DNA from: JAJKIV01 sp036741775
GTDB taxonomy: Bacteria > Gemmatimonadota > Gemmatimonadetes > Gemmatimonadales > Gemmatimonadaceae
Assembly: GCA_036741775.1 (NCBI GenBank)
Contig: DAINRQ010000010.1
Location: 34,791 to 98,790 of the forward strand
Length of the DNA stretch: 64,000 bases
Direction: 5' to 3'
Shown here: piece by piece, positions 19,145 to 28,377 of the stretch
Position numbering within the stretch: the first letter of the stretch is position 1
How the letters are laid out: every line of letters begins with the position of its first letter
Notes under the pieces: generated by a model
The model's input: the letters and a program-made list of their open reading frames with translations, nothing else
Told to the model about the DNA's origin: nothing
Databases searched by the model: none
Position numbers and translations under genes: made by a program

Positions 19145-19787
19145 GGTCAAGTTCTGCGGCCTGACGCGTGCCGCCGACGTCGATTTCGCCGCGTCGTTAG
19201 GCGCCACGTACGTCGGGGTCATCTTCGCCGACAGTCCGCGGCGCGTCGATCCCCCGATGGCGGCCCGCGTCGTGGCGCCCGCGCGAGGGCGGGCACGGAC
19301 GGTCGGCGTGTTCGGTCCGTCGACCGTCGACGCCATAAGCTCGGTCGCCGGGGAGGTCGCCCTCGACGTGATTCAATTGCATGGCGACCCCACGCCCGAC
19401 GCCGTCGAGCGGGTACGACCCGTCTTCGCGGGTGAGGTCTGGGCCGTCGTTCGCGTCGCGACGAACGTGCTTCCTGCTGACGCGGTCCCGCTCTTCCACG
19501 TCGCTGACGCCGTCGTACTCGACACGAAAGTGGCCGGTCAGCTCGGGGGCACAGGGACGCCGTTCGACTGGGATGCGGTCGCGCAGGCGCTGGACGGGCA
19601 TCGGGCGAACGCACGTGTGGTCCTCGCTGGTGGCTTGACCCCGGCCAACGTCGTGGACGCGATGCGCGCGATCGCCCCGGACGTGATTGACGTCTCGTCC
19701 GGTGTGGAAACCGCGCCGGGGATCAAGGACCACGCGCGCATGCGCGCATTTGCCGACGCCGTTCGTGGGCGGGGATCGACCGTGTGA
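19134..19787 (+). CDS. trpF: phosphoribosylanthranilate isomerase
   Basis: Converts phosphoribosylanthranilate to CdRP. It has the N-terminal VKFCGLTRAADVDFAASLGATYVG with the catalytic Cys, LDVIQLHGD in the middle with the conserved HGD, LDTK for the phosphate region, and LAGGLTPANVVDA near the C-terminus. The 217 residues are of usual length. GTG start overlaps the trpC stop, and its own end overlaps the trpB start by four bases. Confidence 0.94.
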   Translation: MSVEVKFCGLTRAADVDFAASLGATYVGVIFADSPRRVDPPMAARVVAPARGRARTVGVFGPSTVDAISSVAGEVALDVIQLHGDPTPDAVERVRPVFAGEVWAVVRVATNVLPADAVPLFHVADAVVLDTKVAGQLGGTGTPFDWDAVAQALDGHRANARVVLAGGLTPANVVDAMRAIAPDVIDVSSGVETAPGIKDHARMRAFADAVRGRGSTV

Positions 19788-20995
19788 GCGACACGATGAC
19801 GAAAGGCCGTGGGGTACGAGTCGCGGGTGATCGATTCGGCGCATTCGGCGGGCGGTACGTGCCCGAGACGCTCATCCCGGCGCTCGACGCCCTCGACGTC
19901 GCTTTCGACGACGCGATGGGCGACGCCGATTTCCGTGCGGCGCTCGACGAGATGCTCCGGGATTACGTCGGGCGCCCGTCCATCCTGAGCGATGCGCCGC
20001 GCCTCTCGGAGCGGATCGGCACGCGCGTGTTCCTGAAGCGTGAGGACCTGAACCACACGGGCGCGCACAAGATCAACAACACCGTGGGGCAGGTGCTGCT
20101 CGCGCGGCGGATGGGGAAACGCCGGATCATCGCCGAGACCGGGGCCGGCCAGCACGGCGTCGCGACGGCGACCGTGTGCGCGCGGTTCGGGCTCGAGTGC
20201 GTGGTCTACATGGGCGAGGAGGACATGCGGCGGCAGGAGCTCAACGTCTTCCGCATGCGGCTCATGGGCGCGACGGTGATCCCGGTCACCAGCGGCACGC
20301 GTACGCTCAAGGACGCGACGACGGAAGCGATCCGAGACTGGGTCACGAACGTCGAAGACACGCACTACATCATCGGCTCGGTCGTCGGGCCTGCCCCGTA
20401 TCCACGGATGGTCCGCGAGTTCCAGGCAGTCATCGGCCGCGAAGCGAGGGCACAGATGCTCGAGCGTGCCGGCGGGTTGCCCACCACGGTCGTGGCGTGC
20501 GTGGGAGGCGGCTCGAACGCGATTGGCGTGTTCGCGGGGTTCGTGGACGACCGAGACGTCGAGCTCGTGGGGGTAGAGGCCGCTGGCGACGGGCTCGACA
20601 CCGAGCGCCATTCAGCCTCGTTGTCGCGCGGCACGCCGGGCGTCCTGCATGGATCGCTGAGCTACCTCCTGCAGGACGCCGCGGGCCAGGTCCATCCGGC
20701 CCACTCGATCTCCGCCGGACTCGATTATCCGGGGGTTGGCCCGGAGCACGCGTTCCTGAAGGAGTCGGGACGGGCGACCTACGTCGCGGTCACCGACCGG
20801 GAAGCGCTCGCCGGCTTTGCGCTCCTCAGCCGGTTGGAGGGGATCATCCCAGCGTTGGAAACCGCTCATGCAGTCGCGTGGATTTCGTCGCAGGCGGGTC
20901 GGTGGAAGCCTGACCATCGGGTGCTCTTGTGCGTCAGTGGTAGAGGTGACAAGGACGTCGCGCAAATCAGCCAGCTGAGCACGTTGCCCGAGTGA
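19784..20995 (+). CDS. trpB: tryptophan synthase beta chain
   Basis: PLP enzyme joining indole and serine. FGGRYVPETLIPALDAL opens the catalytic part; the Schiff-base Lys is in REDLNHTGAHKINN (about residue 95). AETGAGQHGVATATVCARFGL (in two parts) and VACVGGGSNAIGVF (PLP phosphate loop) are present, as is the C-terminal LLCVSGRGDKDV. The length of 403 is usual for TrpB1. GTG start overlaps trpF. Unusually, the partner trpA is not next but follows two signalling genes. Confidence 0.96.
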   Translation: MSDTMTKGRGVRVAGDRFGAFGGRYVPETLIPALDALDVAFDDAMGDADFRAALDEMLRDYVGRPSILSDAPRLSERIGTRVFLKREDLNHTGAHKINNTVGQVLLARRMGKRRIIAETGAGQHGVATATVCARFGLECVVYMGEEDMRRQELNVFRMRLMGATVIPVTSGTRTLKDATTEAIRDWVTNVEDTHYIIGSVVGPAPYPRMVREFQAVIGREARAQMLERAGGLPTTVVACVGGGSNAIGVFAGFVDDRDVELVGVEAAGDGLDTERHSASLSRGTPGVLHGSLSYLLQDAAGQVHPAHSISAGLDYPGVGPEHAFLKESGRATYVAVTDREALAGFALLSRLEGIIPALETAHAVAWISSQAGRWKPDHRVLLCVSGRGDKDVAQISQLSTLPE

Positions 20996-22695
20996 CGCTT
21001 TCTTCCGTTCCGACTCCCGCCCAGGAGTCGGGTCGGCCCGAACCGCCTTTTTCGACCACGCTCGTCGAGGAGATGCTCAAACTCCTCGTCAAGGCGGCGC
21101 GAGCCCACCAACTCTATCTGCATAACAACCCCAGCTACCTGCGTGCGCTCGACACTGCGCGCGCGGCGTTCGCGCCCATCTGGGAAGCGACGGACGAGCT
21201 GGCGTTCGACGTGACCGAGACGGAGTTCCGCTGGCACGGCGCAACGGTGCTGCACGAGCCCGAGAAGGCGACCGACAACATCCCCTGGATGATGTACAAG
21301 GACGGGATTCGCGAGCTCCGGCTGATGAAGGACTTCGAGCAGCACGAGCTCGTGCCGCTGCTCGACATCCTGCAGCGCTCGCGGAAGGTCTCGCCCGAGG
21401 AGGACGACCTCCTGACGATGCTCTGGGAGCAGGAGTTCAACTACCTGCGCTACCGGTACATCGATCTTTCGACGGACCAGGCGGCACCCATCGACAAGGC
21501 TGGGTTCCGTGGCGGGGAGGTCGGGGTGGACACGCTCCGCGACAGCGCGCCGCCCATCGACTCGAGCGTCCCGTCCGTCGTCAACCTCGACGACTTCGAC
21601 TCGACGCTCTACTTCCTCGAAGAGCGCGAGATCGAGTATCTCCGCGACGAGGTTCGGAAGGAGTACGCCATCGACATGCGACGCAACGTCGTCGCGATGC
21701 TCCTCGACACGTTCGAGACGCAGACCGATCGCGGGATTCGCGAGGAGATCGCGGCGCTGCTCGACACGTTGATGCTGCACATCCTGTCGTCGGGCCAGTT
21801 CAAGACCGCGGCGTTTCTACTTCGCGAGACTGCGCAAACGGCGGAGCGGACATCGGGCATCACGCCGGAGCAGCGGAACGCCCTCCTCAAGATCCGCGAT
21901 CGCTTGAGCGACCCCGAGGTGCTGTCACAGATCCTCCAGTCGCTGGACGAGGCGTCGCAGCTCCCGGATCAGGAAGACCTGAACGAGCTGTTTGGGCAGC
22001 TGAAGGTGACGGCGCTCGCGACGGTGTTCTCGTGGCTCCTCAAGGCGCAGACGCCGCGGCTTCGCGGGCTCCTCGAGAACACCGCCGCGCAGCTCGCGAC
22101 GATGAACACGGCGGAGCTGGTGCGACTCATCGGGGCGAGCGATCGCGAAGTGGCGCGAGAAGCCGTCCGGCGCGCGGGGGCGGTGCGCGCGACGGCGGCC
22201 GTTGCCGCCCTCGCGAAGCTCACGACGGACGCGGACGTCCAGATGCGGCTGGCGGCGGTTCAGGCGTTAGGTGAGATCGCGTCACCCGGGGCGCTGCAGT
22301 TTCTCGAGCGCACCATCGAGGACGCGCACCGCGACGTCCGCGTCGCGACCGCGCGCGCCATCGCGGCGCGTGTCCACCGGCCGGCACTGCCGAAGATCGA
22401 GGCGGTCGTCAAGGGCAAACTGGCGCGCGACGCCGACCTCACCGAGAAGATGGCGCTGTTCGAGGCCTATGGGACGTTGTGTGGCGAGGCGGGCGTCAGT
22501 CTGCTCGACGGAATGCTCAACGCCCGCGGCCTCTTCGGGAAGAAGGAGGATCCGGAGCTTCGCGCCTGCGCCGCCATGGCGCTGGGCCGCATTGGCTCGG
22601 AGGCGGCGATCGCGACGCTCCGGCGCGCGTCGGCGGAGAAGGACATTCTCGTGCGCAACGCCGTGAACCGCGCCCTGCGCGGAGGCACCGCATGA
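20992..22695 (+). CDS. HEAT-repeat protein with shared N-terminal domain
   Basis: A 567-residue cytoplasmic protein. Residues about 25-165 form an alpha/beta domain (LVKAARAHQLYLHNNPSY, ELAFDVTETEFRWHG, GIRELRLMKDFEQHEL) that by eye resembles the N-terminal domain of the next gene product. After an acidic linker and a helical middle section, residues about 380-567 hold HEAT-type repeats (VRLIGASDREVAREAVRRAG, LAAVQALGEI, VRVATARAIAARV). HEAT arrays usually bind proteins. It starts at a GTG overlapping the trpB stop and overlaps the HD-GYP start, so it is embedded in the trp operon. No enzymatic motif seen. Confidence 0.8.
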   Translation: MTLSSVPTPAQESGRPEPPFSTTLVEEMLKLLVKAARAHQLYLHNNPSYLRALDTARAAFAPIWEATDELAFDVTETEFRWHGATVLHEPEKATDNIPWMMYKDGIRELRLMKDFEQHELVPLLDILQRSRKVSPEEDDLLTMLWEQEFNYLRYRYIDLSTDQAAPIDKAGFRGGEVGVDTLRDSAPPIDSSVPSVVNLDDFDSTLYFLEEREIEYLRDEVRKEYAIDMRRNVVAMLLDTFETQTDRGIREEIAALLDTLMLHILSSGQFKTAAFLLRETAQTAERTSGITPEQRNALLKIRDRLSDPEVLSQILQSLDEASQLPDQEDLNELFGQLKVTALATVFSWLLKAQTPRLRGLLENTAAQLATMNTAELVRLIGASDREVAREAVRRAGAVRATAAVAALAKLTTDADVQMRLAAVQALGEIASPGALQFLERTIEDAHRDVRVATARAIAARVHRPALPKIEAVVKGKLARDADLTEKMALFEAYGTLCGEAGVSLLDGMLNARGLFGKKEDPELRACAAMALGRIGSEAAIATLRRASAEKDILVRNAVNRALRGGTA

Positions 22696-24182
22696 CGGCG
22701 GTGCCGGAGCGCCCCACGCTCGAACGCGCGGTGCCGAACGGCTCGTCGAGCGACATCGGAGGCGATCCGTTCATCCGCCGAATCGGACGGTCCTTCATCA
22801 TCGCACTCTATGGCGCGACGCGCGCCATCCGCCTCTACCCGGTCGAGAACGAAGCGGTCAAGAAGGCGCTCGACGAGCTCACGAGCGTGACGGCGGAGAT
22901 CCTGACCCGCGAAGGCGAATTCGAGCTCCGCGTCACGAACGAGTTCATCTTCATCAATCAGACCCGGCTTCGCCTCGACCTCGACAACTACGCGAGCTTC
23001 ACGCAGATCCTGTCGGTCTTCCGCGCGGCCGGCGTTGGCGTCGCCCGTGTGATGCCGGGGGTGTGGCCGCGCGACTGGCTCGTGTTCCTGTCGGCGCTGC
23101 AGGCACCGGCGGCGGAAACCGAATCGGAAGACCGATTCGTCGACGTCGTGGAGCGGCTCTCCACCGCCGGCGTGACGCTCATCGAGATCGGTCCGCCGTC
23201 GGGTGTCGATGACGACGGCGACTTCCGCGAACGCGCCAAGGAAGCTGCCAAGCGCACGTACAGCCAGTCGGTAGCGGCGACCAAGGACGTAATCAACTCC
23301 GTCCGCATGGGTCGCGGCGTCAACCTCAAGAAGATCAAGCGCGTCGTACAGGGGATCGTCGACCAGATCCTGAACGAGGAAACGTCGCTGCTCGGGCTCA
23401 CGACCATCCGCGACTACGACGAATACACCTTCACGCATAGCGTCAACGTCTGCATCTTCTCGGTCGCGTTAGGGCGACGACTCGGGCTCGGGAAGCGCCA
23501 GCTCTACGATCTGGGGCTCGCCGCGCTGTTCCACGACGTCGGCAAGTCGCGCGTGCCGCTCACGGTGCTCAACAAGGTCGAGCAGCTCGACGACAACGAC
23601 TGGCGCTACATCGCCGCGCACCCCTGGATGGGTTTGCTGACCTTGTTCCAGCTCCGCGGCCAGCAGGAGCTGCCGTATCGAGCGATGACGGTGGCCTACG
23701 AGCATCACATGAAGTGCGACCTGACAGGCTACCCGAAGAACGTGCGGCCGCGCGCGCTCAGCATCTTCAGCAAGATCGTGGCGGTAGCGGACGGCTTCGA
23801 CGCGGCGACGTCACGACGCACGTACCAGACGGAACCGCTGTCACCAGCAGCCGTACTCGCCGGGATGCGCGACAATCCGCGCCGCGGCTTCGATTCGGTC
23901 GTCGTCAAGGCATTCATCAACCTGTTGGGGATCTACCCGGTAGGCACGCTGGTCGTCCTCGATACGTTCGAGCTCGCCATCGTCCACTCCGTGAACCCGA
24001 ACCCCGAAGCCATTTCGCGCCCGATCGTTCGCATCGTCAGCGACGAGCGCGGCAACATCGCCTACCCGGGCCGCAACGTGGACCTCGCGGAGAAGGACGC
24101 CGACGGCGCGCACGTCCGAACCATCATCAAAACGGAGAATCCCGATCGCTATGGTATCAACGTCGGCGACTACTTCGTCTGA
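22692..24182 (+). CDS. HD-GYP-type phosphodiesterase domain protein
   Basis: A 496-residue protein. N-terminal residues about 20-160 match the pattern of the preceding gene product (ATRAIRLYPVENEAV, FELRVTNEFIFINQ, GVGVARVMPGVWPRDW). The HD-GYP domain has YTFTHSVNVCIFSVALGRRL, LFHDVGKSRVP (His281-Asp282), a YEHHMKCD metal pair and LTGYP (about 344-348). Compared with the common HHE and DGSGYP motifs, here HHM and DLTGYP occur, so c-di-GMP hydrolysis is plausible but unproven. ATG start overlaps the HEAT gene by four bases; trpA begins within its last 32 bases. Confidence 0.85.
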   Translation: MTAVPERPTLERAVPNGSSSDIGGDPFIRRIGRSFIIALYGATRAIRLYPVENEAVKKALDELTSVTAEILTREGEFELRVTNEFIFINQTRLRLDLDNYASFTQILSVFRAAGVGVARVMPGVWPRDWLVFLSALQAPAAETESEDRFVDVVERLSTAGVTLIEIGPPSGVDDDGDFRERAKEAAKRTYSQSVAATKDVINSVRMGRGVNLKKIKRVVQGIVDQILNEETSLLGLTTIRDYDEYTFTHSVNVCIFSVALGRRLGLGKRQLYDLGLAALFHDVGKSRVPLTVLNKVEQLDDNDWRYIAAHPWMGLLTLFQLRGQQELPYRAMTVAYEHHMKCDLTGYPKNVRPRALSIFSKIVAVADGFDAATSRRTYQTEPLSPAAVLAGMRDNPRRGFDSVVVKAFINLLGIYPVGTLVVLDTFELAIVHSVNPNPEAISRPIVRIVSDERGNIAYPGRNVDLAEKDADGAHVRTIIKTENPDRYGINVGDYFV

Positions 24183-24951
24183 CGTGCTGACGTCGCGATT
24201 GGCGGCGCTGCGTGAACGCGGGCGGCGGGCGCTCGTGTGCTACGTGACGGCAGGCCACCCCGACCCGGCCCGCTCGCTCGAGCTCCTGCGCGGGCTCGAG
24301 TCGGCGGGGGCTGACGTGATCGAGCTCGGTGTGCCGTTCTCCGATCCCATGGCGGACGGGCCGGTGATCCAGGCGAGCTCCCAGCGCGCGCTGGAGCACG
24401 GCGTCACTCTGGTGCGCACGCTCGACATGATCGGCGAGTCCGGCGTTCGAACGCCGGTCGTACTGTTCACGTACCTGAATCCGCTGCTCGCCGCGGGGCC
24501 GTCGATCCTCGATCGCGCCGCCGATGCGGGCGCCCATGGCGTGCTCGTCACTGACCTGCCGGTCGGGGCGGACCCCGAGCGCGAGGCATGGTTAGGCGAT
24601 AGCCGGCTCGCGTTCGTTCGGCTCGTCGCGCCGACGACACCGCTCGGGCGGATGCGCGAGATCACGGCACACGGGAGCGGGTTCGTGTACCTGATCAGCC
24701 GCCGCGGCGTCACCGGGATGCGTTCCGACACGCCGGCCGAGCTTCCCGAGACGATCGCGCGGCTCCGGGCGGCAACCACGTTGCCGATCTGCGTCGGGTT
24801 CGGTATCGCGTCACCGGAACAGGCCCAGCGCGTCGGGCGTCTTGCGGACGGCGTCGTCGTCGGCAGCGCGATCGTGGAAGCGGCAACGCGGTCGGTCGGC
24901 TCGGCGGTCGCGCTCGTGGCGGAGCTTCGCCGCGCGCTCGACGAGATCTGA
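24151..24951 (+). CDS. trpA: tryptophan synthase alpha chain
   Basis: Releases indole from indole-3-glycerol phosphate for TrpB. VCYVTAGHPDP near residue 29, VIELGVPFSDPMADGPVIQ with catalytic Glu and Asp (about residues 55-73), LVAPTTP and FVYLISRRGVTG are diagnostic. ATG 24151 has GGAGAA about ten bases upstream and lies inside the 3' end of the HD-GYP gene. A GTG at 24184, just after that gene's stop, is a possible alternative that would remove 11 residues. It closes the trp unit. Confidence 0.94.
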   Translation: MVSTSATTSSDVLTSRLAALRERGRRALVCYVTAGHPDPARSLELLRGLESAGADVIELGVPFSDPMADGPVIQASSQRALEHGVTLVRTLDMIGESGVRTPVVLFTYLNPLLAAGPSILDRAADAGAHGVLVTDLPVGADPEREAWLGDSRLAFVRLVAPTTPLGRMREITAHGSGFVYLISRRGVTGMRSDTPAELPETIARLRAATTLPICVGFGIASPEQAQRVGRLADGVVVGSAIVEAATRSVGSAVALVAELRRALDEI

Positions 24952-24999
24952 CATGCGGCGCGCGTCAGCGAGTCGAGGCAGGAGCAAAGGGGGCGGCGC

Positions 25000-27093
25000 G
25001 TGACCCGCTTCCTCGCCGTCTATGCGCGCTTCGTCGCGAGCTTCGGCACGATCCTGCTGCTTGCCGCGCTCGTCACCGACATTCGGTGGACCAATCAGCT
25101 CGCAGGATTGGCCAGCGTGATCGTGCTGGCCGTTCTGCTGCGCGCGTTTCAGATCCCGCTCACGAAGTATTCCGCGCTCAACCTGCTCGGGATGCTGGCC
25201 GCCGGGGCGGCGATCATCATCGGCGCGCCCGCGACGGCGTTAGGGCTGTACGCCGGCGTGTTCGTCGCCGACTGGCTCCTCCTCCGGAAACCGCCTGCGG
25301 CGAGCGCGATCAATGGCGGGCGTGAGGCGCTCGCCCTCTTCGGCGCGTACGGCTTCTACGCGTGGATTACGTCGCTCAGTGCGGGCGCGCCTGGCCTTCA
25401 CGCCGACGCCATCCCCGCCGTCGCGCTCCTGCTCGCGGCGCATTTCCTCTTCAGCCGCGGGCTTCAGTACTGCACGCTGCTCATCCGCGACAAGCTGCAC
25501 GCCGACGAACGGTCGCTCATCCTGCGCTACGAGGTCATTGCGTTCGGTGCCGGCGCGATCGCCGTGCTCGTCTCGCTTCTCACGATTTCGAGCGTGGGCT
25601 GGACGGGATGGTTCGTCGTGGCCTTCGTGCTCATGTTCGCTGGCCTCCTGCTCAAGAAGATTCTCGAGGAAGCGGTCGCGGCCGAGGAGTTGAACAAGAT
25701 TCACGCGATGGAACAGGTCGTGTCCTCCGACGCGAACCTCGCCGAGTCGTTGCGCGAGATCGAGCGACTCGCGAACCGCCTCGTCGACTGGAACGGGTTC
25801 CGTATCTGGCGGCACCAGAACGGGGCGTTGCGCCTCATCTACGAGTCGGGCACCGGGTTGCTGGCCGAGCCGCGCGAGAATGGCGTGTACGGGGGGCGGC
25901 TGCGCGACACCGCTATGAGCACCGGAGAGCCAATCGTGATCATCGACGCGGCTCGCGACGCTCGTGCCGAGGGCGTTGGGCCCTCCGCACTGAGCCTCGC
26001 CGTCGTCCCGTTGCGGTTCGGCGATCGGAACATCGGGATCGTCGAGCTCGACCATCACAAGCGCGGTACCTACGGGGCGAAGGAGCTCACCCTCGTCTCG
26101 CGGTTCGCGAACCAGCTGGCGACCGCGCTTCACATCCAGGATCTGCGCCAGCCGCTCATGGCGGCGCTCGCGCGGGTCGAAACCCAGCTGGACACGCTGA
26201 ACGAGTCAGCTCGCGCGCTTCGCACGGGTGCCGAGGTGGTGGCGCGAAACACGGCGGACATCACGCGAGGTATCGGCGAGGAATCCGAGCAGGCTGACCG
26301 CAGCCTCGATGTCGCGCGGTCGCTGCAATCGCGGACGACGGAGATTGCTCGCGACGGACGCGACGCCGCCGACGCGAGCGAGCGCGCGACGAGGATCGCC
26401 GGGGAACACAGCGACACCATCGGCACCGCGATCGAGCGGCTCGTGAGTGCGAAGCGATTCATCGGCGAAAGCACGACGCAGATCGGCTCGCTCTCGAAGA
26501 GCACGCAACGCATCACGGACTTCATCGCCGTCATCAAGGAGCTCGCCGATCAGACGAACCTGCTCGCGCTGAACGCGGCGATCGAGGCCGCACGGGCCGG
26601 CGTGCAGGGGCAGGGGTTCGCGGTCGTGGCGAACGAGGTGCGCAAGCTGGCCGAGCAGAGCGCCCGGGCGTCGGAGGACGCCGGCGAGATCGTGTTGGGG
26701 TTCGAGCAGGAGATGCGGCAGGTCGCGTCACAGGTCACCCGTGGCCAGACGATGATGCGCGACGTCGAGTCGCTGTCGGAGTCCGCACGGACGGCGTTGA
26801 ACGAGATCGTCGATGCCACGGCGGCGAGCCTGACGTGGAGCCAACGCATCGCCGATACGTCGCGCACGCAGGAGGCAGAGGTCGGGCGTTTGACCGAGCG
26901 CATCGAGCGGATCGTGGAGATTTCGCGGCGGAATCGGGAAGGGGCAGAGAACGTAACGCGCTCGGCGGTCGACCAGGCGAGCGCGCTGCGCGAGCTCGAG
27001 GGCGCGGCGCGCGAGCTGCGCGAAGTGGCGGCAGACCTGAGCGACCTCACGCGGCGAATCGCGCGCGTGGCGAAGGCGTCCGGCGTGAATTGA
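25000..27093 (+). CDS. methyl-accepting chemotaxis-type transducer with GAF domain
   Basis: A 697-residue membrane transducer. About six hydrophobic segments occupy residues 5-220 with short loops, so there is no large periplasmic ligand domain. Then comes a GAF-like domain (about 235-385: WNGFRIWRHQNGALRLIYE, LAVVPLRFGDRNIGIVEL). A long helical signalling region follows, with the hairpin tip ADQTNLLALNAAIEAARAG and GFAVVANEVRKLAEQS (about 515-555). It probably senses an intracellular or membrane signal. No CheA, CheW or CheR genes are nearby. GTG start with AGGAG 17-21 bases upstream and GGGGGCGG closer. Confidence 0.88.
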   Translation: MTRFLAVYARFVASFGTILLLAALVTDIRWTNQLAGLASVIVLAVLLRAFQIPLTKYSALNLLGMLAAGAAIIIGAPATALGLYAGVFVADWLLLRKPPAASAINGGREALALFGAYGFYAWITSLSAGAPGLHADAIPAVALLLAAHFLFSRGLQYCTLLIRDKLHADERSLILRYEVIAFGAGAIAVLVSLLTISSVGWTGWFVVAFVLMFAGLLLKKILEEAVAAEELNKIHAMEQVVSSDANLAESLREIERLANRLVDWNGFRIWRHQNGALRLIYESGTGLLAEPRENGVYGGRLRDTAMSTGEPIVIIDAARDARAEGVGPSALSLAVVPLRFGDRNIGIVELDHHKRGTYGAKELTLVSRFANQLATALHIQDLRQPLMAALARVETQLDTLNESARALRTGAEVVARNTADITRGIGEESEQADRSLDVARSLQSRTTEIARDGRDAADASERATRIAGEHSDTIGTAIERLVSAKRFIGESTTQIGSLSKSTQRITDFIAVIKELADQTNLLALNAAIEAARAGVQGQGFAVVANEVRKLAEQSARASEDAGEIVLGFEQEMRQVASQVTRGQTMMRDVESLSESARTALNEIVDATAASLTWSQRIADTSRTQEAEVGRLTERIERIVEISRRNREGAENVTRSAVDQASALRELEGAARELREVAADLSDLTRRIARVAKASGVN

Positions 27094-27125
27094 CACTCCC
27101 ACGCGGGCTTCCTACGTTCCGCCCG

Positions 27126-27569
27126 GTGAGCGACATCGCTTACATCGCGCTCGGGTCGAACCTGGGCGACCGCCGCGGATACCTGGAGCGCGCTCGTGCC
27201 GAGATCGATGCCATTCCCGGCTGCCGTGTCATCGCGGCAACCGCTATCGAGGAAACCGAACCGCTCGGCGAACTCGCGCAACCAGCCTACCTGAACCAAA
27301 TGCTGGCCGTCGAGACCACACTCGAGCCGGACGCGCTGCTCGCCCAACTGCACGCCATCGAGTCGGCCGCGGGGCGGGCACGAGCGGAGCGGTGGGGCTC
27401 CCGCACCCTCGACCTCGACATCGTCACGTTCGGCGATCGCGTCGTCCGCAGCCCGGACCTGACGATTCCACACCCGGGCCTCGCCGAACGCGAGTTCTGG
27501 CAGCGCGAGGTCGCCGAGCTCCGGCGTGCGCTGGGTACTCCCATCACGTCACGCGATGAGCGCCCCTAA
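27126..27569 (+). CDS. folK: 2-amino-4-hydroxy-6-hydroxymethyldihydropteridine diphosphokinase
   Basis: Transfers diphosphate from ATP to the pterin in folate synthesis. The 147 residues begin SDIAYIALGSNLGDRRGYL, and contain AYLNQMLAVET, RWGSRTLDLDIVTFGD (metal and substrate loop, about residues 90-105) and the closing IPHPGLAEREF. GTG 27126 is the only start giving a normal N-terminus; the longer open frame overlaps the chemoreceptor. It overlaps panB by 14 bases, joining folate and pantothenate synthesis. Confidence 0.93.
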   Translation: MSDIAYIALGSNLGDRRGYLERARAEIDAIPGCRVIAATAIEETEPLGELAQPAYLNQMLAVETTLEPDALLAQLHAIESAAGRARAERWGSRTLDLDIVTFGDRVVRSPDLTIPHPGLAEREFWQREVAELRRALGTPITSRDERP

Positions 27570-28374
27570 CGAAGCACCTCGCATCACCGTGCGCGAGGTG
27601 CTCGCCCGCAAGCAGCGTGGTGAGCGCCTCGTGATGGTCTCCGCGTACGACGCGCTTTTCGCGCGTCTCGCGGAGGAGGGCGGAGCCGATCTCATTCTCG
27701 TGGGCGACTCACTCGCGAACGTGATCCTCGGGCTGGAGTCGACAGTCCCGATCACGGTCGACCAGATGATTCACCACGGCGCGGCAGCGCGGCGAGGCGT
27801 GTCGCGCGCGATGGTCGTCGTCGACATGCCGTTCATGAGCTACCAGGTGAGCACCGAAGACGCGTTGCGCAACGCCGGCCGCATCATGAAGGAAACCAAT
27901 GCGCACGCCGTGAAGGTCGAAGGCGGCGACGAGCGCATCGCCGACGTCGTATTCGCGATGTCCCGCGCCGGGATCCCCGTCATGGGGCACATCGGCTTCA
28001 CGCCACAGTCGGTCAACACACTCGGCGGCTTCCGCGTGCAGGGACGAGCGCCCGAGGACCACGATCGGCTGCTGGACGAAGCGAAGCGCATGGAGGCCGC
28101 CGGCGCGTTCTCGCTCGTGCTCGAGTTGGTGCCGACCGCGCTGTCGAAGGCGGTCACGGCGGCGATTCGGATCCCGACGATCGGCATTGGCGCCGGCGTG
28201 GAATGCGACGGGCAGGTGCTCGTGCTCCACGACCTGCTTGGCCTGAACGACCGCTTCCGGCCGAAGTTTCTGCGTCGCTACGCGGAGCTCGCCGGCGACG
28301 TGCGCGACGCGGTGAAGCGGTTCTCCGAGGACGTGCGTACTGGGCGGTACCCCGATGCCGACCACAGCTTCTAG
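27556..28374 (+). CDS. panB: 3-methyl-2-oxobutanoate hydroxymethyltransferase
   Basis: First step of pantothenate synthesis: ketopantoate from ketoisovalerate and methylene-THF. MVSAYDALFARLAEEGGAD, ILVGDSLANVILG (Mg ligand Asp), VVVDMPFMSYQ, AHAVKVEGG and the LVLELVP segment with catalytic Glu are all in place. TIGIGAGVECDGQVLVLHD is the typical C-terminal block. The ATG lies inside the folK end; panC follows after three bases. Confidence 0.96.
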   Translation: MSAPNEAPRITVREVLARKQRGERLVMVSAYDALFARLAEEGGADLILVGDSLANVILGLESTVPITVDQMIHHGAAARRGVSRAMVVVDMPFMSYQVSTEDALRNAGRIMKETNAHAVKVEGGDERIADVVFAMSRAGIPVMGHIGFTPQSVNTLGGFRVQGRAPEDHDRLLDEAKRMEAAGAFSLVLELVPTALSKAVTAAIRIPTIGIGAGVECDGQVLVLHDLLGLNDRFRPKFLRRYAELAGDVRDAVKRFSEDVRTGRYPDADHSF

Positions 28375-28377
28375 GCC

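Noticed and set aside
24952..24999. Terminator between trpA and the chemoreceptor
   Set aside because: No stable stem with a T-run; only a ribosome-binding stretch is visible.
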